Of a DNA stretch of 64,000 nucleotides, positions 52,664 to 63,677 are shown in pieces; the first letter of the stretch is position 1; each line of letters starts with the position of its first letter. The stretch is from Nocardioides bizhenqiangii (GTDB taxonomy: Bacteria > Actinomycetota > Actinomycetes > Propionibacteriales > Nocardioidaceae). The DNA is taken from NCBI RefSeq assembly GCF_034661235.1, contig NZ_CP141059.1:248001-312000 (forward strand). Reading direction: 5' to 3'. The notes under the pieces are model-generated. The model saw nothing but the letters and a program-made list of their open reading frames with translations. It was not told the origin of the DNA and searched no databases. The translations under genes were made by a program, and so were the position numbers.

Positions 52664-54139
52664 GTGACCCAGCGTGATCCAGACCACGTCCGCGGTGCCC
52701 TCGTCGGCTGGGTGTCCGCGGCGCTGGCTCTGCTGCTGGTGGCCGGGGTCGCCGGATGGCAGCTCGGCTGGTTCGAGGACCTCCTCGGCGACGACACCGC
52801 CCAGCCCGCCGATCCGGCGCAGGTGGCGCCGCCGCCCGAGGTCGACGTACCGCCGGTGCGCCGGCCGCGTGCGGTCGCCACCACCGCAGACGGAGGGGTG
52901 CGGCTCGACGCGGCCGAGGTGGAAGCAGCGGTCACCGGCTACCTGACCGACCGCGACCTCGGCCGCGACGTGCTCGCGGCCGTGGCGCCGCTGGAAGGCA
53001 ACAGCGACGGCTTCTCCTTCGCGTCGTCGGCGTCGGTGCTCGGGATCCCCGCGTCGACCACCAAGGTGGTGACGTCGGCCGTCGCGCTGTTCCTGCTCGG
53101 TCCGGACCACGTCTTCGAGACCACCACCGTGCTCGAGCGCGGCGGCGGCACGCCGCGACTGGTGCTGGTCGGCGGCGGCGACCCGTTCCTGCTGAGCAGT
53201 CCGCAGGCGCAGTGGGGCACCAGCACGGCGGCGACGTACGCCCCGCCGAAGGCCGACGTCGTGACCCTGGCCCGGCAGACGGCCAAGGCGCTGCGCGCGG
53301 ACGGCGTACGACGGGTGCGGCTCGGCTACGACGACAGCCTCTTCTCCGGGCCGACCGAGAACCCGCACTGGCGCGCCGACTACATCCCCGACGACGTCGT
53401 CTCGCCGATCACCTCCCTGTGGGTCGACGAGGGCCGCGACCCCATCGGCTACGGCCGGGTGTCCGACCCGTCGCTGACGGCCGCCGCCGTCTTCGCCGAC
53501 GCGCTCGCCGCCGCGGGGATCGAGGTCGTCGACGCACCCGTCGCGACGGTCGCCGACCGCGCCGCCGACGAGGTGGCATCGGTCAGCTCGGCACCGCTGG
53601 CCCAGATCGTGCAGCGGGTCCTCGAGGTGAGCGACAACGAGGCCTCCGAGGTGCTGCTGCGGCACATCGGGATCGCCGACCAGGGTGACGGGTCGTTCGC
53701 CGGCGGCCAGACCGCCGTCGAGCGGGTGCTGCGGGCCAACGGCATCGACCTCCGCGGCAGCGTCCTGTACGACGGCAGCGGCCTCTCCCGCGAGAACCAG
53801 ATGTCGCCCCACCTGCTGGTCGACGTGATCCGGTGGGCCGCCTCCGACCAGCAGCCCGACCTGCGTGCGGTGGTCACCAGCCTCCCCGTCGCCGGCTTCA
53901 CCGGCTCCCTGGCCGACCGCTTCGACCAGGGACCGACGGACGGCCCCGGCCGGGTGCGAGCGAAGACCGGCACCCTGACCAACGTCACCTCGCTCGCCGG
54001 CATCGCCGTCGACCTCGACGGGTCGCTGCTGGTCTTCGCGATGATCGCCGACCGCGTGCGCCCCAGCCGGAGCGGTCTGGCCGAGGTTGCGATGGACAAC
54101 GCCGCCTCCTCCCTCGGCGCCTGCCACTGCGCCCGTTAG
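52664..54139 (+). CDS. dacB: D-alanyl-D-alanine carboxypeptidase, class C (PBP4/DacB type)
   Basis: 491 residues from GTG at 52664 with GAGAGGGG before it. One N-terminal membrane helix ([19 protein letters not shown]), and a family S13 fold with SxxK in [15 protein letters not shown] (SxxK at STTK), SxN in VSDNEASEV, and KTG in [10 protein letters not shown]. It trims pentapeptides or cross-links in the wall. It is full length, with the PBP4-type insertion between SxxK and SxN. The order matches Rv3627c next to ppa. Confidence 0.93.
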   Translation: MTQRDPDHVRGALVGWVSAALALLLVAGVAGWQLGWFEDLLGDDTAQPADPAQVAPPPEVDVPPVRRPRAVATTADGGVRLDAAEVEAAVTGYLTDRDLGRDVLAAVAPLEGNSDGFSFASSASVLGIPASTTKVVTSAVALFLLGPDHVFETTTVLERGGGTPRLVLVGGGDPFLLSSPQAQWGTSTAATYAPPKADVVTLARQTAKALRADGVRRVRLGYDDSLFSGPTENPHWRADYIPDDVVSPITSLWVDEGRDPIGYGRVSDPSLTAAAVFADALAAAGIEVVDAPVATVADRAADEVASVSSAPLAQIVQRVLEVSDNEASEVLLRHIGIADQGDGSFAGGQTAVERVLRANGIDLRGSVLYDGSGLSRENQMSPHLLVDVIRWAASDQQPDLRAVVTSLPVAGFTGSLADRFDQGPTDGPGRVRAKTGTLTNVTSLAGIAVDLDGSLLVFAMIADRVRPSRSGLAEVAMDNAASSLGACHCAR

Positions 54140-54177
54140 GCCCGCTGCCCGCCCGCCCCACCCGTACGCTTCACGGC

Positions 54178-55233
54178 ATGACGAGCGCCGCGCCGACCTC
54201 CGAGCCCCAGATGGTGGACTGGGGCCTCGCCGTCGCGCTCGGGTCGAAGCTGGCAGGTGAGGGACCGACGGTCACCCGCGTCGAGGCGGACTCCGTGGTC
54301 GCCGAGCTCCGGGCAGACGCTGCCCGCAGCACCGGCCTGGTGCGGGAGTTCACCGGTCTCGACGCACCCGACGACACCGCGCCGATCGTCGTCGTCGACC
54401 GCCCGGGCTGGGTGCGCGCCAACGCGGAGGGCTTCCAGGTGGCGACCGCGCCGATGATGCGCAAGCTCGTCGAGAAGCGGGAGCCGCCCAACCGGATCTC
54501 GCAGGCCATCGGGTCCAAGGTCACCGGCGCCGAGGTTGGCGGCCTGCTCGGGTTCCTCGCCAGCAAGGTGCTGGGCCAGTTCGACCCCTTCTACGACCCG
54601 TCGGGCCGGCTGCTGCTGGTCGCGCCCAACATCGTCCACGTCGAGCGCGAGCTCGGCGTCGACCCGTCCGACTTCCGGCTCTGGGTGTGCCTGCACGAGG
54701 AGACGCACCGGGTGCAGTTCACGGCGGTGCCGTGGATGCGCGAGCACCTCTTCTCGGAGATCGAGGCGATCAGCGAGACCGTCGAGCCGGGGTCGCTGCT
54801 CGACGGCGGCCTCGAGCGGATCACCGAGGCGATCAAGAGCAGCCGCAACGGCGGCAGCATCGTCGACATGTTCAGCACACCCGCGCAGCGGGAGATCCTC
54901 GACCGGGTCACCGGGATGATGTCGCTGCTCGAGGGCCACGCCGACGTCGTCATGGACGACGTCGGTCCGCAGGTCATCGGGTCGGTCAAGGAGATCCGCG
55001 CCAAGTTCACCAAGCGCCGCCAGGGGATCGGCGCCCTCGACCGGATCCTGCGCCGCCTGCTCGGCATCGAGGCGAAGATGGCCCAGTACCGCGACGGCGC
55101 CCGCTTCGTGCGAGCCGTCGTCGACAAGGTCGGCATGGCCGAGTTCAACGCCGTCTGGGCCGAGCCCGCGCACCTCCCGTCGAAGGCCGAGCTGAACGAC
55201 CACGACGGCTGGATCCGTCGCGTGCTGAACTAG
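54178..55233 (+). CDS. DUF2342 zinc-dependent metalloprotease-like protein
   Basis: 351 residues from ATG at 54178. A HEETHRVQF motif near 178 has the HExxH zinc-protease pattern. It resembles the DUF2342/coenzyme-F420-associated family (Rv3626c-like). Conserved context segments are WVCLHEETHRVQFTAVPWMR and VRAVVDKVGMAEFNAVWAEP. No signal peptide. Actual proteolytic activity is unproven for most members. It is placed upstream of tilS, as in M. tuberculosis. Confidence 0.88.
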   Translation: MTSAAPTSEPQMVDWGLAVALGSKLAGEGPTVTRVEADSVVAELRADAARSTGLVREFTGLDAPDDTAPIVVVDRPGWVRANAEGFQVATAPMMRKLVEKREPPNRISQAIGSKVTGAEVGGLLGFLASKVLGQFDPFYDPSGRLLLVAPNIVHVERELGVDPSDFRLWVCLHEETHRVQFTAVPWMREHLFSEIEAISETVEPGSLLDGGLERITEAIKSSRNGGSIVDMFSTPAQREILDRVTGMMSLLEGHADVVMDDVGPQVIGSVKEIRAKFTKRRQGIGALDRILRRLLGIEAKMAQYRDGARFVRAVVDKVGMAEFNAVWAEPAHLPSKAELNDHDGWIRRVLN

Positions 55234-55237
55234 TGCC

Positions 55238-56239
55238 ATGCCGCTCCACCCCGCCGTGGCCGCCGTGCGACGCGGCGTCCGCGGGGCGATCTCCCGGCTC
55301 GAGCCGGGCGACACCGTCGTCGTCGCCTGCTCCGGCGGGGCGGACTCCCTCGCCCTGACGTCGGCCACGGTCTTCGAGGGACACAAGCTCGGTCTCCGGG
55401 TCGTCGGCGCGACCGTCGACCACGGCCTGCAGCCGGGCTCCGCCGACCAGGCGGCGCGGGCAATCGCCCAGCTGGCGGCGCTGGGCGTCGACGAGACGGC
55501 GACGGTCCGGGTGGAGGTGGTGGGCGGGGGCCACGGCCCCGAGGCCGCCGCCCGGCAGGCGAGGTACGACGTGCTCGAGCAGCTCCGGGAGCGGCTGGGC
55601 GCCGTGCTCGTGCTGCTCGGCCACACCCGCGACGACCAGGCGGAGACGGTGCTCCTGGGCCTGACCCGCGGCTCCGGCGCACGATCGCTGGCCGGCATGC
55701 GTCGTACCTTCGACCACTACGCCCGGCCGCTGCTCGACGTCACCCGCGACGACACGGTGACCGCGTGCCAGGTCGAGGGCCTCGAGATCTGGGACGACCC
55801 CCACAACGACGATCCCGCCTACACGCGGGTGCGGGTCCGCCGTACCGTCCTGCCGGTCCTCGAGGAGCAGCTCGGTCCCGGCGTCGCGGCGACCCTGGCA
55901 CGCACCGCAGACCAGCTGCGCGACGACGTCGACGCCCTCGACGACCAGGCCCGCTCGGCGTACGACGGCCTCCGGGCGACCGGGGACGGCGCCGACGGCA
56001 GCGACGGCCTCCCGCTCGGCCCGGTCTCCGAGCTCCACCGGGCGGTCGCCTCGCGGGTGCTGCGGCTGGCCGCGCTCGATGCCGGGGCGACCGGCAGCGA
56101 GCTGTTCCACGTCCACGTCCGGGCCCTCGTCGACCTCGCCGCCGGCGACCTCAGCGGCGAGGTCCGGCTCCCCGGCCACGTCACCGCGTACCGCGATCGC
56201 GACCACCTGCACTTCCGGCCGACCCCTGTGCCACGATGA
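55238..56239 (+). CDS. tilS: tRNA(Ile)-lysidine synthetase
   Basis: 333 residues. The PP-loop SGGADSLAL is near 32-40, the conserved GHTRDDQAETVLLGL lies near 127, and RPLLDVTRDD near 163. It modifies the CAU anticodon of tRNA-Ile to read AUA. It lacks the C-terminal extension seen in the longer E. coli type. Its stop overlaps the hpt start (ATGA). Confidence 0.94.
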   Translation: MPLHPAVAAVRRGVRGAISRLEPGDTVVVACSGGADSLALTSATVFEGHKLGLRVVGATVDHGLQPGSADQAARAIAQLAALGVDETATVRVEVVGGGHGPEAAARQARYDVLEQLRERLGAVLVLLGHTRDDQAETVLLGLTRGSGARSLAGMRRTFDHYARPLLDVTRDDTVTACQVEGLEIWDDPHNDDPAYTRVRVRRTVLPVLEEQLGPGVAATLARTADQLRDDVDALDDQARSAYDGLRATGDGADGSDGLPLGPVSELHRAVASRVLRLAALDAGATGSELFHVHVRALVDLAAGDLSGEVRLPGHVTAYRDRDHLHFRPTPVPR

Positions 56240-56796
56240 CGCTCATGGATGCTGGGCATGTCGAGAACGACCTCGTCGAGGTCCTGTTCACCGAGAAGCA
56301 GATCCTCGACCGGCTCGGCGAGCTGGCCGCGGAGATCGAGCGCGACTACGACGGCAAGGACCTGGTCATCGTCGGCGTCCTCCGCGGCGCGGTGATGGTG
56401 ATGGCCGACCTGGCCCGGTCCCTGAGCCGGCACGTCGAGATGGACTGGATGGCGGTGTCGTCCTACGGATCCGGCACGAAGTCGTCCGGTGTGGTCCGGA
56501 TCCTCAAGGACCTCGACTCCGACATCACCGGCCGGCACGTCGTCATCGTCGACGAGATCATCGACACCGGCCTGACGCTGTCGTGGCTGACCTCCAACCT
56601 GGGCTCCCGCGGCCCCGCGAGCGTCGAGATCTGCACCCTGCTCCGCAAGCCGGAGGCGCTCCAGATGCCGGTCGACGTCAAGTACGTCGGGTGGGACATC
56701 CCCAACGAGTTCGTCGTCGGCTACGGCCTCGACTACCGGGAGCGCTACCGCAACCTGCGCGACATCGGCACCCTCGCCCCGCACGTGTATTCCTGA
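56236..56796 (+). CDS. hpt: Hypoxanthine phosphoribosyltransferase
   Basis: 186 residues from ATG at 56236 (ATGA overlap); a second ATG at 56245 is also possible. It salvages hypoxanthine and guanine with PRPP. Motifs are VGVLRGAVMVMADLARSL, SSYGSGTKSSGVVRILKDL and the PRPP loop VVIVDEIIDTGLTLSWL. The tilS-hpt-ftsH order is widespread in bacteria. The 242-bp gap before ftsH begins after this gene. Confidence 0.96.
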   Translation: MTLMDAGHVENDLVEVLFTEKQILDRLGELAAEIERDYDGKDLVIVGVLRGAVMVMADLARSLSRHVEMDWMAVSSYGSGTKSSGVVRILKDLDSDITGRHVVIVDEIIDTGLTLSWLTSNLGSRGPASVEICTLLRKPEALQMPVDVKYVGWDIPNEFVVGYGLDYRERYRNLRDIGTLAPHVYS

Positions 56797-57038
56797 TCGG
56801 CCGTCGGCGGGGCAACCAGGTCGCCAGGCGTCTTACTGTCGTTGCGGGCGAGTGGCACTAGTCACGCTGGGCCAGGTGGAGTCGTGCCTCCGACCCCCCT
56901 TTCCTCGTTGGCACTTTCGTCCTACCACCGGGCTGCGACAATGAAGCTGTGCGGCGGCAGGTAACGTCGTCTGATCATTGAAGCCCGGGCTGTCCCGGGG
57001 TCGGGGTCCCGAGGGGCCCGGTAGGAGCGAATGAGTCT

Positions 57039-59111
<2,073 letters not shown>

Positions 59112-59120
59112 GCTCACTCC

Positions 59121-59738
59121 GTGGCCGACCCCATCCACACGCCGGACCGGGACCCGTCGCTGGTCCCCGCGTACGACCGGGAGCGCGCCGAGGCAGCGGT
59201 CCGTGAGCTCCTCATCGCGATCGGAGAGGACCCCGAGCGCGAGGGGCTGCTCGACACCCCGGCCCGCGTGGCCAGGGCGTACGCCGAGCTCACCGCCGGG
59301 CTGAGGCAGCGGCCGGAGGACGTGCTCACGACGACCTTCGACCTGGGGCACGACGAGATGGTCCTGGTCCGTGACATCGAGCTGTGGTCGATGTGCGAGC
59401 ACCACCTGGTGCCGTTCACCGGCGTCGCCCATGTCGGCTACATCCCGGCCGAGACCGGCAAGATCACCGGCCTGTCCAAGCTGGCGCGCCTGGTCGACGT
59501 CTACGCCAAGCGGCCGCAGGTGCAGGAGCGGCTGACCACCCAGATCGCCGACTCCCTGATGCGGATCCTCGAGGCCCGTGGCGTGATCGTGGTGATCGAG
59601 GCCGAGCACCTGTGCATGACGATGCGCGGGGTCAAGAAGGCCGGCGCGCGCACCATCACCTCGGCGATCCGCGGCAGCATGCACAACGCCGCGACCCGCA
59701 ACGAGGCGATGAGCCTGATCATGCACGGCACCCGCTGA
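59121..59738 (+). CDS. folE: GTP cyclohydrolase I
   Basis: 205 residues. The first folate-pathway enzyme, GTP to dihydroneopterin triphosphate. Zinc and active-site motifs: [58 protein letters not shown]. The GTG start is 9 nt after ftsH. It leads folE-folP-folB-folK, which are tightly spaced or overlapping. Confidence 0.97.
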   Translation: MADPIHTPDRDPSLVPAYDRERAEAAVRELLIAIGEDPEREGLLDTPARVARAYAELTAGLRQRPEDVLTTTFDLGHDEMVLVRDIELWSMCEHHLVPFTGVAHVGYIPAETGKITGLSKLARLVDVYAKRPQVQERLTTQIADSLMRILEARGVIVVIEAEHLCMTMRGVKKAGARTITSAIRGSMHNAATRNEAMSLIMHGTR

Positions 59739-59754
59739 GTTGAGCTGGCCGCCC

Positions 59755-60579
59755 ATGACTCCGCTCGTGATGGGAGTCGTCAACGTCACCCCGGACTCCT
59801 TCTCCGACGGCGGGCTGTTCCTCGATGCCGAGCACGCGATCGCGCACGGGCGGCAGCTGCTGGCGGACGGTGCCGACATCCTCGACGTCGGCGGGGAGTC
59901 GACCCGGCCGGGCGCGACCCGACCGCTGGTCGAGGAGGAGCTCGGCCGCGTCGTACCTGTCATCGAGGCGCTGGTCGCCGCCGGCGCGACCGTCTCCGTC
60001 GACACCATGCGCGCCGAGGTCGCAGCGGCGGCGCTCGCGGCCGGCGCCCGGATCGTCAACGACGTGTCCGGCGGTCTCGCCGACCCGGCGATCCTCGGGG
60101 TGGTCGCCGACGCGGACCCCGAGGTCAGCTACGTCGCCATGCACTGGCGCGCGCACAGCGACCGGATGCACGACTTCACGTCGTACGACGGGCCCGTGGC
60201 CGCGGTCGTGGCCGACGAGCTGCGAGCGCGCGTCGACGCCCTCCGCGCGGCCGGCGTCGACGACGCGCGGATCGTGCTCGACCCGGGTCTCGGCTTCGCG
60301 AAGACCCCCCAGCAGAACTGGGAGCTGCTCGGACGGATCGGCCTCGTCCAGGAGCTCGGCTTCCCGGTCCTGGTGGGCGCGAGCCGCAAACGTTTCCTGG
60401 GCGAGCTGCTGGCGGCGCCCGACGGCACTCCTCGTCCGGTCGGTGAGCGGGAGCTCGCCCACGCGGCGATCCTTGCGACGCTGGTGCTCCACGGCGTCTG
60501 GGGCGTGCGGGTGCACGACGTCCGCGCCGCGCGCGACGTGCTCACCGCCATGGAGCGCCTCGGGAGGGAGACGACATGA
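59755..60579 (+). CDS. folP: Dihydropteroate synthase
   Basis: 274 residues from ATG at 59755; an in-frame TTG at 59740 is an alternative, but ATG gives the usual MTPLVMGVVNVTPDSFSDGG start. It joins pABA to DHPPP, the sulfonamide target. Motifs include GADILDVGGESTRPGA, RIVNDVSGG and LDPGLGFAKTP, then the GASRKRFLG phosphate loop. It overlaps folB by 4 nt. Confidence 0.96.
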   Translation: MTPLVMGVVNVTPDSFSDGGLFLDAEHAIAHGRQLLADGADILDVGGESTRPGATRPLVEEELGRVVPVIEALVAAGATVSVDTMRAEVAAAALAAGARIVNDVSGGLADPAILGVVADADPEVSYVAMHWRAHSDRMHDFTSYDGPVAAVVADELRARVDALRAAGVDDARIVLDPGLGFAKTPQQNWELLGRIGLVQELGFPVLVGASRKRFLGELLAAPDGTPRPVGERELAHAAILATLVLHGVWGVRVHDVRAARDVLTAMERLGRETT

Positions 60580-60989
60580 CAGGAGGAGCCGACCTCGACG
60601 AGCTGAGCGTGATCGGTATCGAGTGCTGGGGCCACCACGGCGTGTTCGAGCACGAACGCCGCGACGGACAGCGCTTCGTGATCGACCTCACCCTGGGTGT
60701 CGACGTCGCTCCGGCGGGGGCCTCGGACGACTTGCGCGACACGATCGACTACGGAAGTGTCGTCGGCGAGGTGACGACGGTGGTCGAAGGAGAACCGGTC
60801 GACCTGATCGAGACTCTCGCTACGCGGATCGCCGATGTCTGCCTCTTGGACGCTCGTGTTGAATGGGCGCGGGTGACCGTGCACAAGCCGGACGCCCCCA
60901 TCGAGGCGAGGTTCGCCGACGTACAGCTGACGATCACCCGACACCGACCCCCGACATCCCACGGAAAGGGAGAGGCCGACGATGAGTGA
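60576..60989 (+). CDS. folB: Dihydroneopterin aldolase
   Basis: 137 residues. It converts dihydroneopterin to 6-hydroxymethyl-dihydropterin. Signature GIECWGHHGVFEHERRDGQR holds the catalytic Tyr-equivalent/Lys region, with DTIDYGSVVGEVTTVV, LIETLATRIAD and VTVHKPDAPI. The C-terminal tail (TRHRPPTSHGKGEADDE) is longer than usual. It overlaps both neighbours (4 nt with folP, 8 nt with folK). Confidence 0.95.
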   Translation: MTGGADLDELSVIGIECWGHHGVFEHERRDGQRFVIDLTLGVDVAPAGASDDLRDTIDYGSVVGEVTTVVEGEPVDLIETLATRIADVCLLDARVEWARVTVHKPDAPIEARFADVQLTITRHRPPTSHGKGEADDE

Positions 60990-61554
60990 GACGCCCAACC
61001 CGAACATCATCGACGCCGACACCCTCACTGGTGAGATGCGGCCGATCCGTCGGGTCGTCGTCGGGCTGGGGTCCAACCTCGGCGAGCGCCTGTCCAACCT
61101 GCAGGGTGCGGTCGACGCCCTCGCCGACACCCCCGACGTCTGGATCACCGGGCTGTCGCCGGTCTACGAGAGCGAGCCGGTCGACTGCCCGCCGGACTCC
61201 CCGAAGTTCCTCAACGCGGTCGTCCTCATCGACACGACCCTGGCCGCCAACCGGCTGCTCGACCGGGCGCTGGCGATCGAGGACGCCTACGACCGCGACC
61301 GCAGCGACGGCCTCAACGCGCCGCGCACCCTCGACGTGGACCTGATCGTCGTCGGCGACCGGCGCAGCGACACCGAGACCCTCCGGCTTCCCCACCCGCA
61401 CGCCCACGAGCGGGCGTTCGTGCTGCAGCCGTGGCTGGACCTGGAGCCGGACGCGCAGATCCCCGGTGTCGGCGCGGTCAAGGAGCTGCTCGACAAGATC
61501 GGCACGGACGGCCTGACCCGGCGCGACGACCTGGTGCTCGAGTCTGACGAGTGA
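60982..61554 (+). CDS. folK: 2-amino-4-hydroxy-6-hydroxymethyl-dihydropteridine diphosphokinase
   Basis: 190 residues. It pyrophosphorylates hydroxymethyl-dihydropterin with ATP before FolP acts. Motifs are VVVGLGSNLGERLSNLQGAV, ESEPVDCPPDSPKFLNAVV, the RDRSDGLNAPRTLDVDLIVV catalytic loop and LPHPHAHERAFVLQPW. It overlaps folB by 8 nt and the DUF3180 gene by 4 nt. It starts with an N-terminal extension of about 20 residues (MSETPNPNIIDADTLTGEM). Confidence 0.96.
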   Translation: MSETPNPNIIDADTLTGEMRPIRRVVVGLGSNLGERLSNLQGAVDALADTPDVWITGLSPVYESEPVDCPPDSPKFLNAVVLIDTTLAANRLLDRALAIEDAYDRDRSDGLNAPRTLDVDLIVVGDRRSDTETLRLPHPHAHERAFVLQPWLDLEPDAQIPGVGAVKELLDKIGTDGLTRRDDLVLESDE

Positions 61555-62057
61555 GGGACGAGCAGGTCCCCCCGCCGGCCGACGACCCTGTCGAGCCGGA
61601 CGGTCCGCAGGGCAACCTCCGGCCGACCCCGCCCGGTGTCGTGGTCGGCTGGGCAGTGGCCGGGCTGGTCGGCGGCTGGGCCCTGCACGCGGTGAGCGAC
61701 CGGCTGGGCAACGTCCCGCCGCACGTGACGTGGGCGCAGCCGCTCGCGCTGCTGCTGCTGGCCGCGATCCTGGGCTACGTGGCGTGGGCTACCTGGCGGA
61801 CGGTGCACGTACGACAGGAGCGGCTGCTGCCGCACCAGGCGGTCAACCGGCTGGTGCTGGCGCGCGCCTGCGTGCTCGTGGCGGCCCTCGTCGGCGGCGG
61901 CTACCTCGGCTACGCCCTGAGCTGGATCGGCGCCGCCGAGGACAACGGCCGGATGTGGCCGTCCCTGGCCGGCGGTGGCGCGGGGGCGCTCGGCGTGGTC
62001 GCTGCTCTGCTGCTCGAGCGCGCGTGTCGCATCAGAAACACTGATAACTCCAAGTAA
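61551..62057 (+). CDS. DUF3180 membrane protein (Rv3605c-like)
   Basis: 168 residues. Four membrane helices (VVVGWAVAGLVGGWALHAV, PLALLLLAAILGYVAWAT, VLVAALVGGGYLGYALSW and GALGVVAALLLE). It is always found beside folK in actinobacteria; the function is unknown. The start overlaps folK by 4 nt. The N-terminus is Pro-rich. Confidence 0.9.
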   Translation: MRDEQVPPPADDPVEPDGPQGNLRPTPPGVVVGWAVAGLVGGWALHAVSDRLGNVPPHVTWAQPLALLLLAAILGYVAWATWRTVHVRQERLLPHQAVNRLVLARACVLVAALVGGGYLGYALSWIGAAEDNGRMWPSLAGGGAGALGVVAALLLERACRIRNTDNSK

Positions 62058-62067
62058 CGTCAGCCAC

Positions 62068-62664
62068 ATGGCTACCTCTGCGGGCCCCTCCCGCCGTCGT
62101 CAGCGGTCGACCCGGGTCGTGGTCGCCGTTCTTCTACTGCTGGGCGCCGCCGCCGCGGTCGCCGGCACCGCGGCCAGCGGATCCTGGCTGGCCGTGACCG
62201 TCGCCGGCGGGGCCGCCGTGCTCCTCGGCGCCGTCGCCACCAAGATCACCCACAGCGAGCTGCTCGCCACGCGCGTCGAGGCGGCGCGCGACCGAGCCGT
62301 GCAGGCGCGGGGATACCGGGAGCTCGACACCCTCCGCTCGGCCGAAGGCGTCGAGTACGCCGCCGACATGCAGGGCAAGCTCGCCAAGCGCGACGCCACC
62401 GTCTCCCGGCTCGAGCGTCGCCTCGCCGACACGGCGGAGGAGCTGGCGGACGCCCGCCGGGCCCTCACCGTGATCGAGGAGCAGCTCACCTACGCCGAGC
62501 GCGAGAACACCACCCTCGGTGAGCGGCTCGGTGACGCCGAGGAGCGCGCAACCCAGGCCGTCGTACGCGTCGCCGAGCTCGAGGTCGAGGTCGACATGCT
62601 GACCGCCCAGTGGGAGGCCGCCGAGGCCGCGCTCACCGCCCAGAGCATCCCGAAGGGCGCCTGA
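62068..62664 (+). CDS. Membrane protein with C-terminal coiled coil
   Basis: 198 residues from ATG at 62068. Two short membrane helices (VVVAVLLLLGAAAAVAGTAA and GGAAVLLGAVATKITH) precede a long coiled coil from about 70 (KRDATVSRLERRLADTAEEL, ENTTLGERLGDAEERATQAV). The heptad-like register is visible. It is encoded in the folate cluster, resembling the Rv3604c position. The function is unknown; a cell-wall scaffold role is only a guess. Confidence 0.8.
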   Translation: MATSAGPSRRRQRSTRVVVAVLLLLGAAAAVAGTAASGSWLAVTVAGGAAVLLGAVATKITHSELLATRVEAARDRAVQARGYRELDTLRSAEGVEYAADMQGKLAKRDATVSRLERRLADTAEELADARRALTVIEEQLTYAERENTTLGERLGDAEERATQAVVRVAELEVEVDMLTAQWEAAEAALTAQSIPKGA

Positions 62665-62683
62665 GCGACCGACTATCGCGATC

Positions 62684-63646
62684 TCAGCCCTTCAGCGACT
62701 CCCGCAGCGCCCGGTGGACGCCGGCGGGGGTGAGGACGCCGACGAAGCGCGGACCGTCGGTCACGCCGACCATCGCGCGGTCGTCGCGGAGCATGAGCGC
62801 GAGCGCCTCCTCGAGGGTGGCGCCGACGGCGACCGTGGTGGCGAGGTCGGCGGCCTTGACGCCGTCGACCGGCTCGACGTGATCCTGGTCGATCCGGGTC
62901 ACCGACAGTCGGCGGAGGCCGTGCTCGGCGCCGACGAACGTCGCCACCTCGTCGTTGACCGGATGGGCCAGCAGACGCGCGGGGGTGTCGTACTGCAACA
63001 GCCGCCCGCCCTCGGCGAAGACCGCGACCCGGTCCCCCAGCAGCACCGCCTCGTCGATGTCGTGGGTCACGAACACGACGGTCTTCTCGAGCTCCCGCTG
63101 CAACCGGCGGAACTCCTCCTGGAGCCGGGCCCGCACCACCGGGTCCACCGCGCCGAACGGCTCGTCCATGAGCAGCACCGGCGGATCCGCCGCGAGCGCC
63201 CGCGCCACGCCGACCCGTTGCCGCTGGCCACCGGAGAGCTGGTGGGGATAGCGGTCGCCGTACAGGTCGGGCTCGAGGCCGACGAGGGTCAGCAGCTCGC
63301 GCGCCCGCTCGCGGGCCGTCGCCTTCGACTCGCCGTAGAGCAGCGGCACCGTCATCACGTTGGTGATGACCCGCTGGTGCGGGAAGAGCCCGACCTGCTG
63401 GATGACGTAGCCGATCCCGCGGCGCAGCTTGACCGGGTCTTCGTGGGTGACGTCGCGGCCCTCGATCTCGATCAGGCCGGTGCTGGGCTCGACCAGTCGG
63501 TTGATCATCTTCAGCGTGGTCGACTTGCCGCAGCCGGACGGGCCGACCAGGCAGACCAGCTCGCCGCGCCCGACGTCGAGGTCGAGCTCCTGCACCGCGA
63601 CCGTGCCGTCGGGATAGGTCTTGCTCAGTCCCGAGAGGCGGATCAT
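62684..63646 (-). CDS. Glycine betaine/proline-type ABC transporter ATP-binding protein
   Basis: 320 residues from ATG at 63646 (MIRLSGLSKTYPDG); in-frame starts at 63679 and 63727 would overlap the divergent gene. OpuCA/ProV-like: GPSGCGKSTTLKMINRLVEP, IGYVIQQVGLFPHQRVITNV, LSGGQRQRVGVARALAADPP, LLMDEPFGAVDPVVRARLQE. A single CBS-like C-terminal region (about 250-320) has TVAVGATLEEALALMLRDDR. It energises uptake of compatible solutes in osmotic stress. The permease is divergent. Confidence 0.9.
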   Translation of the reverse strand: MIRLSGLSKTYPDGTVAVQELDLDVGRGELVCLVGPSGCGKSTTLKMINRLVEPSTGLIEIEGRDVTHEDPVKLRRGIGYVIQQVGLFPHQRVITNVMTVPLLYGESKATARERARELLTLVGLEPDLYGDRYPHQLSGGQRQRVGVARALAADPPVLLMDEPFGAVDPVVRARLQEEFRRLQRELEKTVVFVTHDIDEAVLLGDRVAVFAEGGRLLQYDTPARLLAHPVNDEVATFVGAEHGLRRLSVTRIDQDHVEPVDGVKAADLATTVAVGATLEEALALMLRDDRAMVGVTDGPRFVGVLTPAGVHRALRESLKG

Positions 63647-63677
63647 CGTGCCGTCGCCCGCGGAGGCGGTAGCGTTC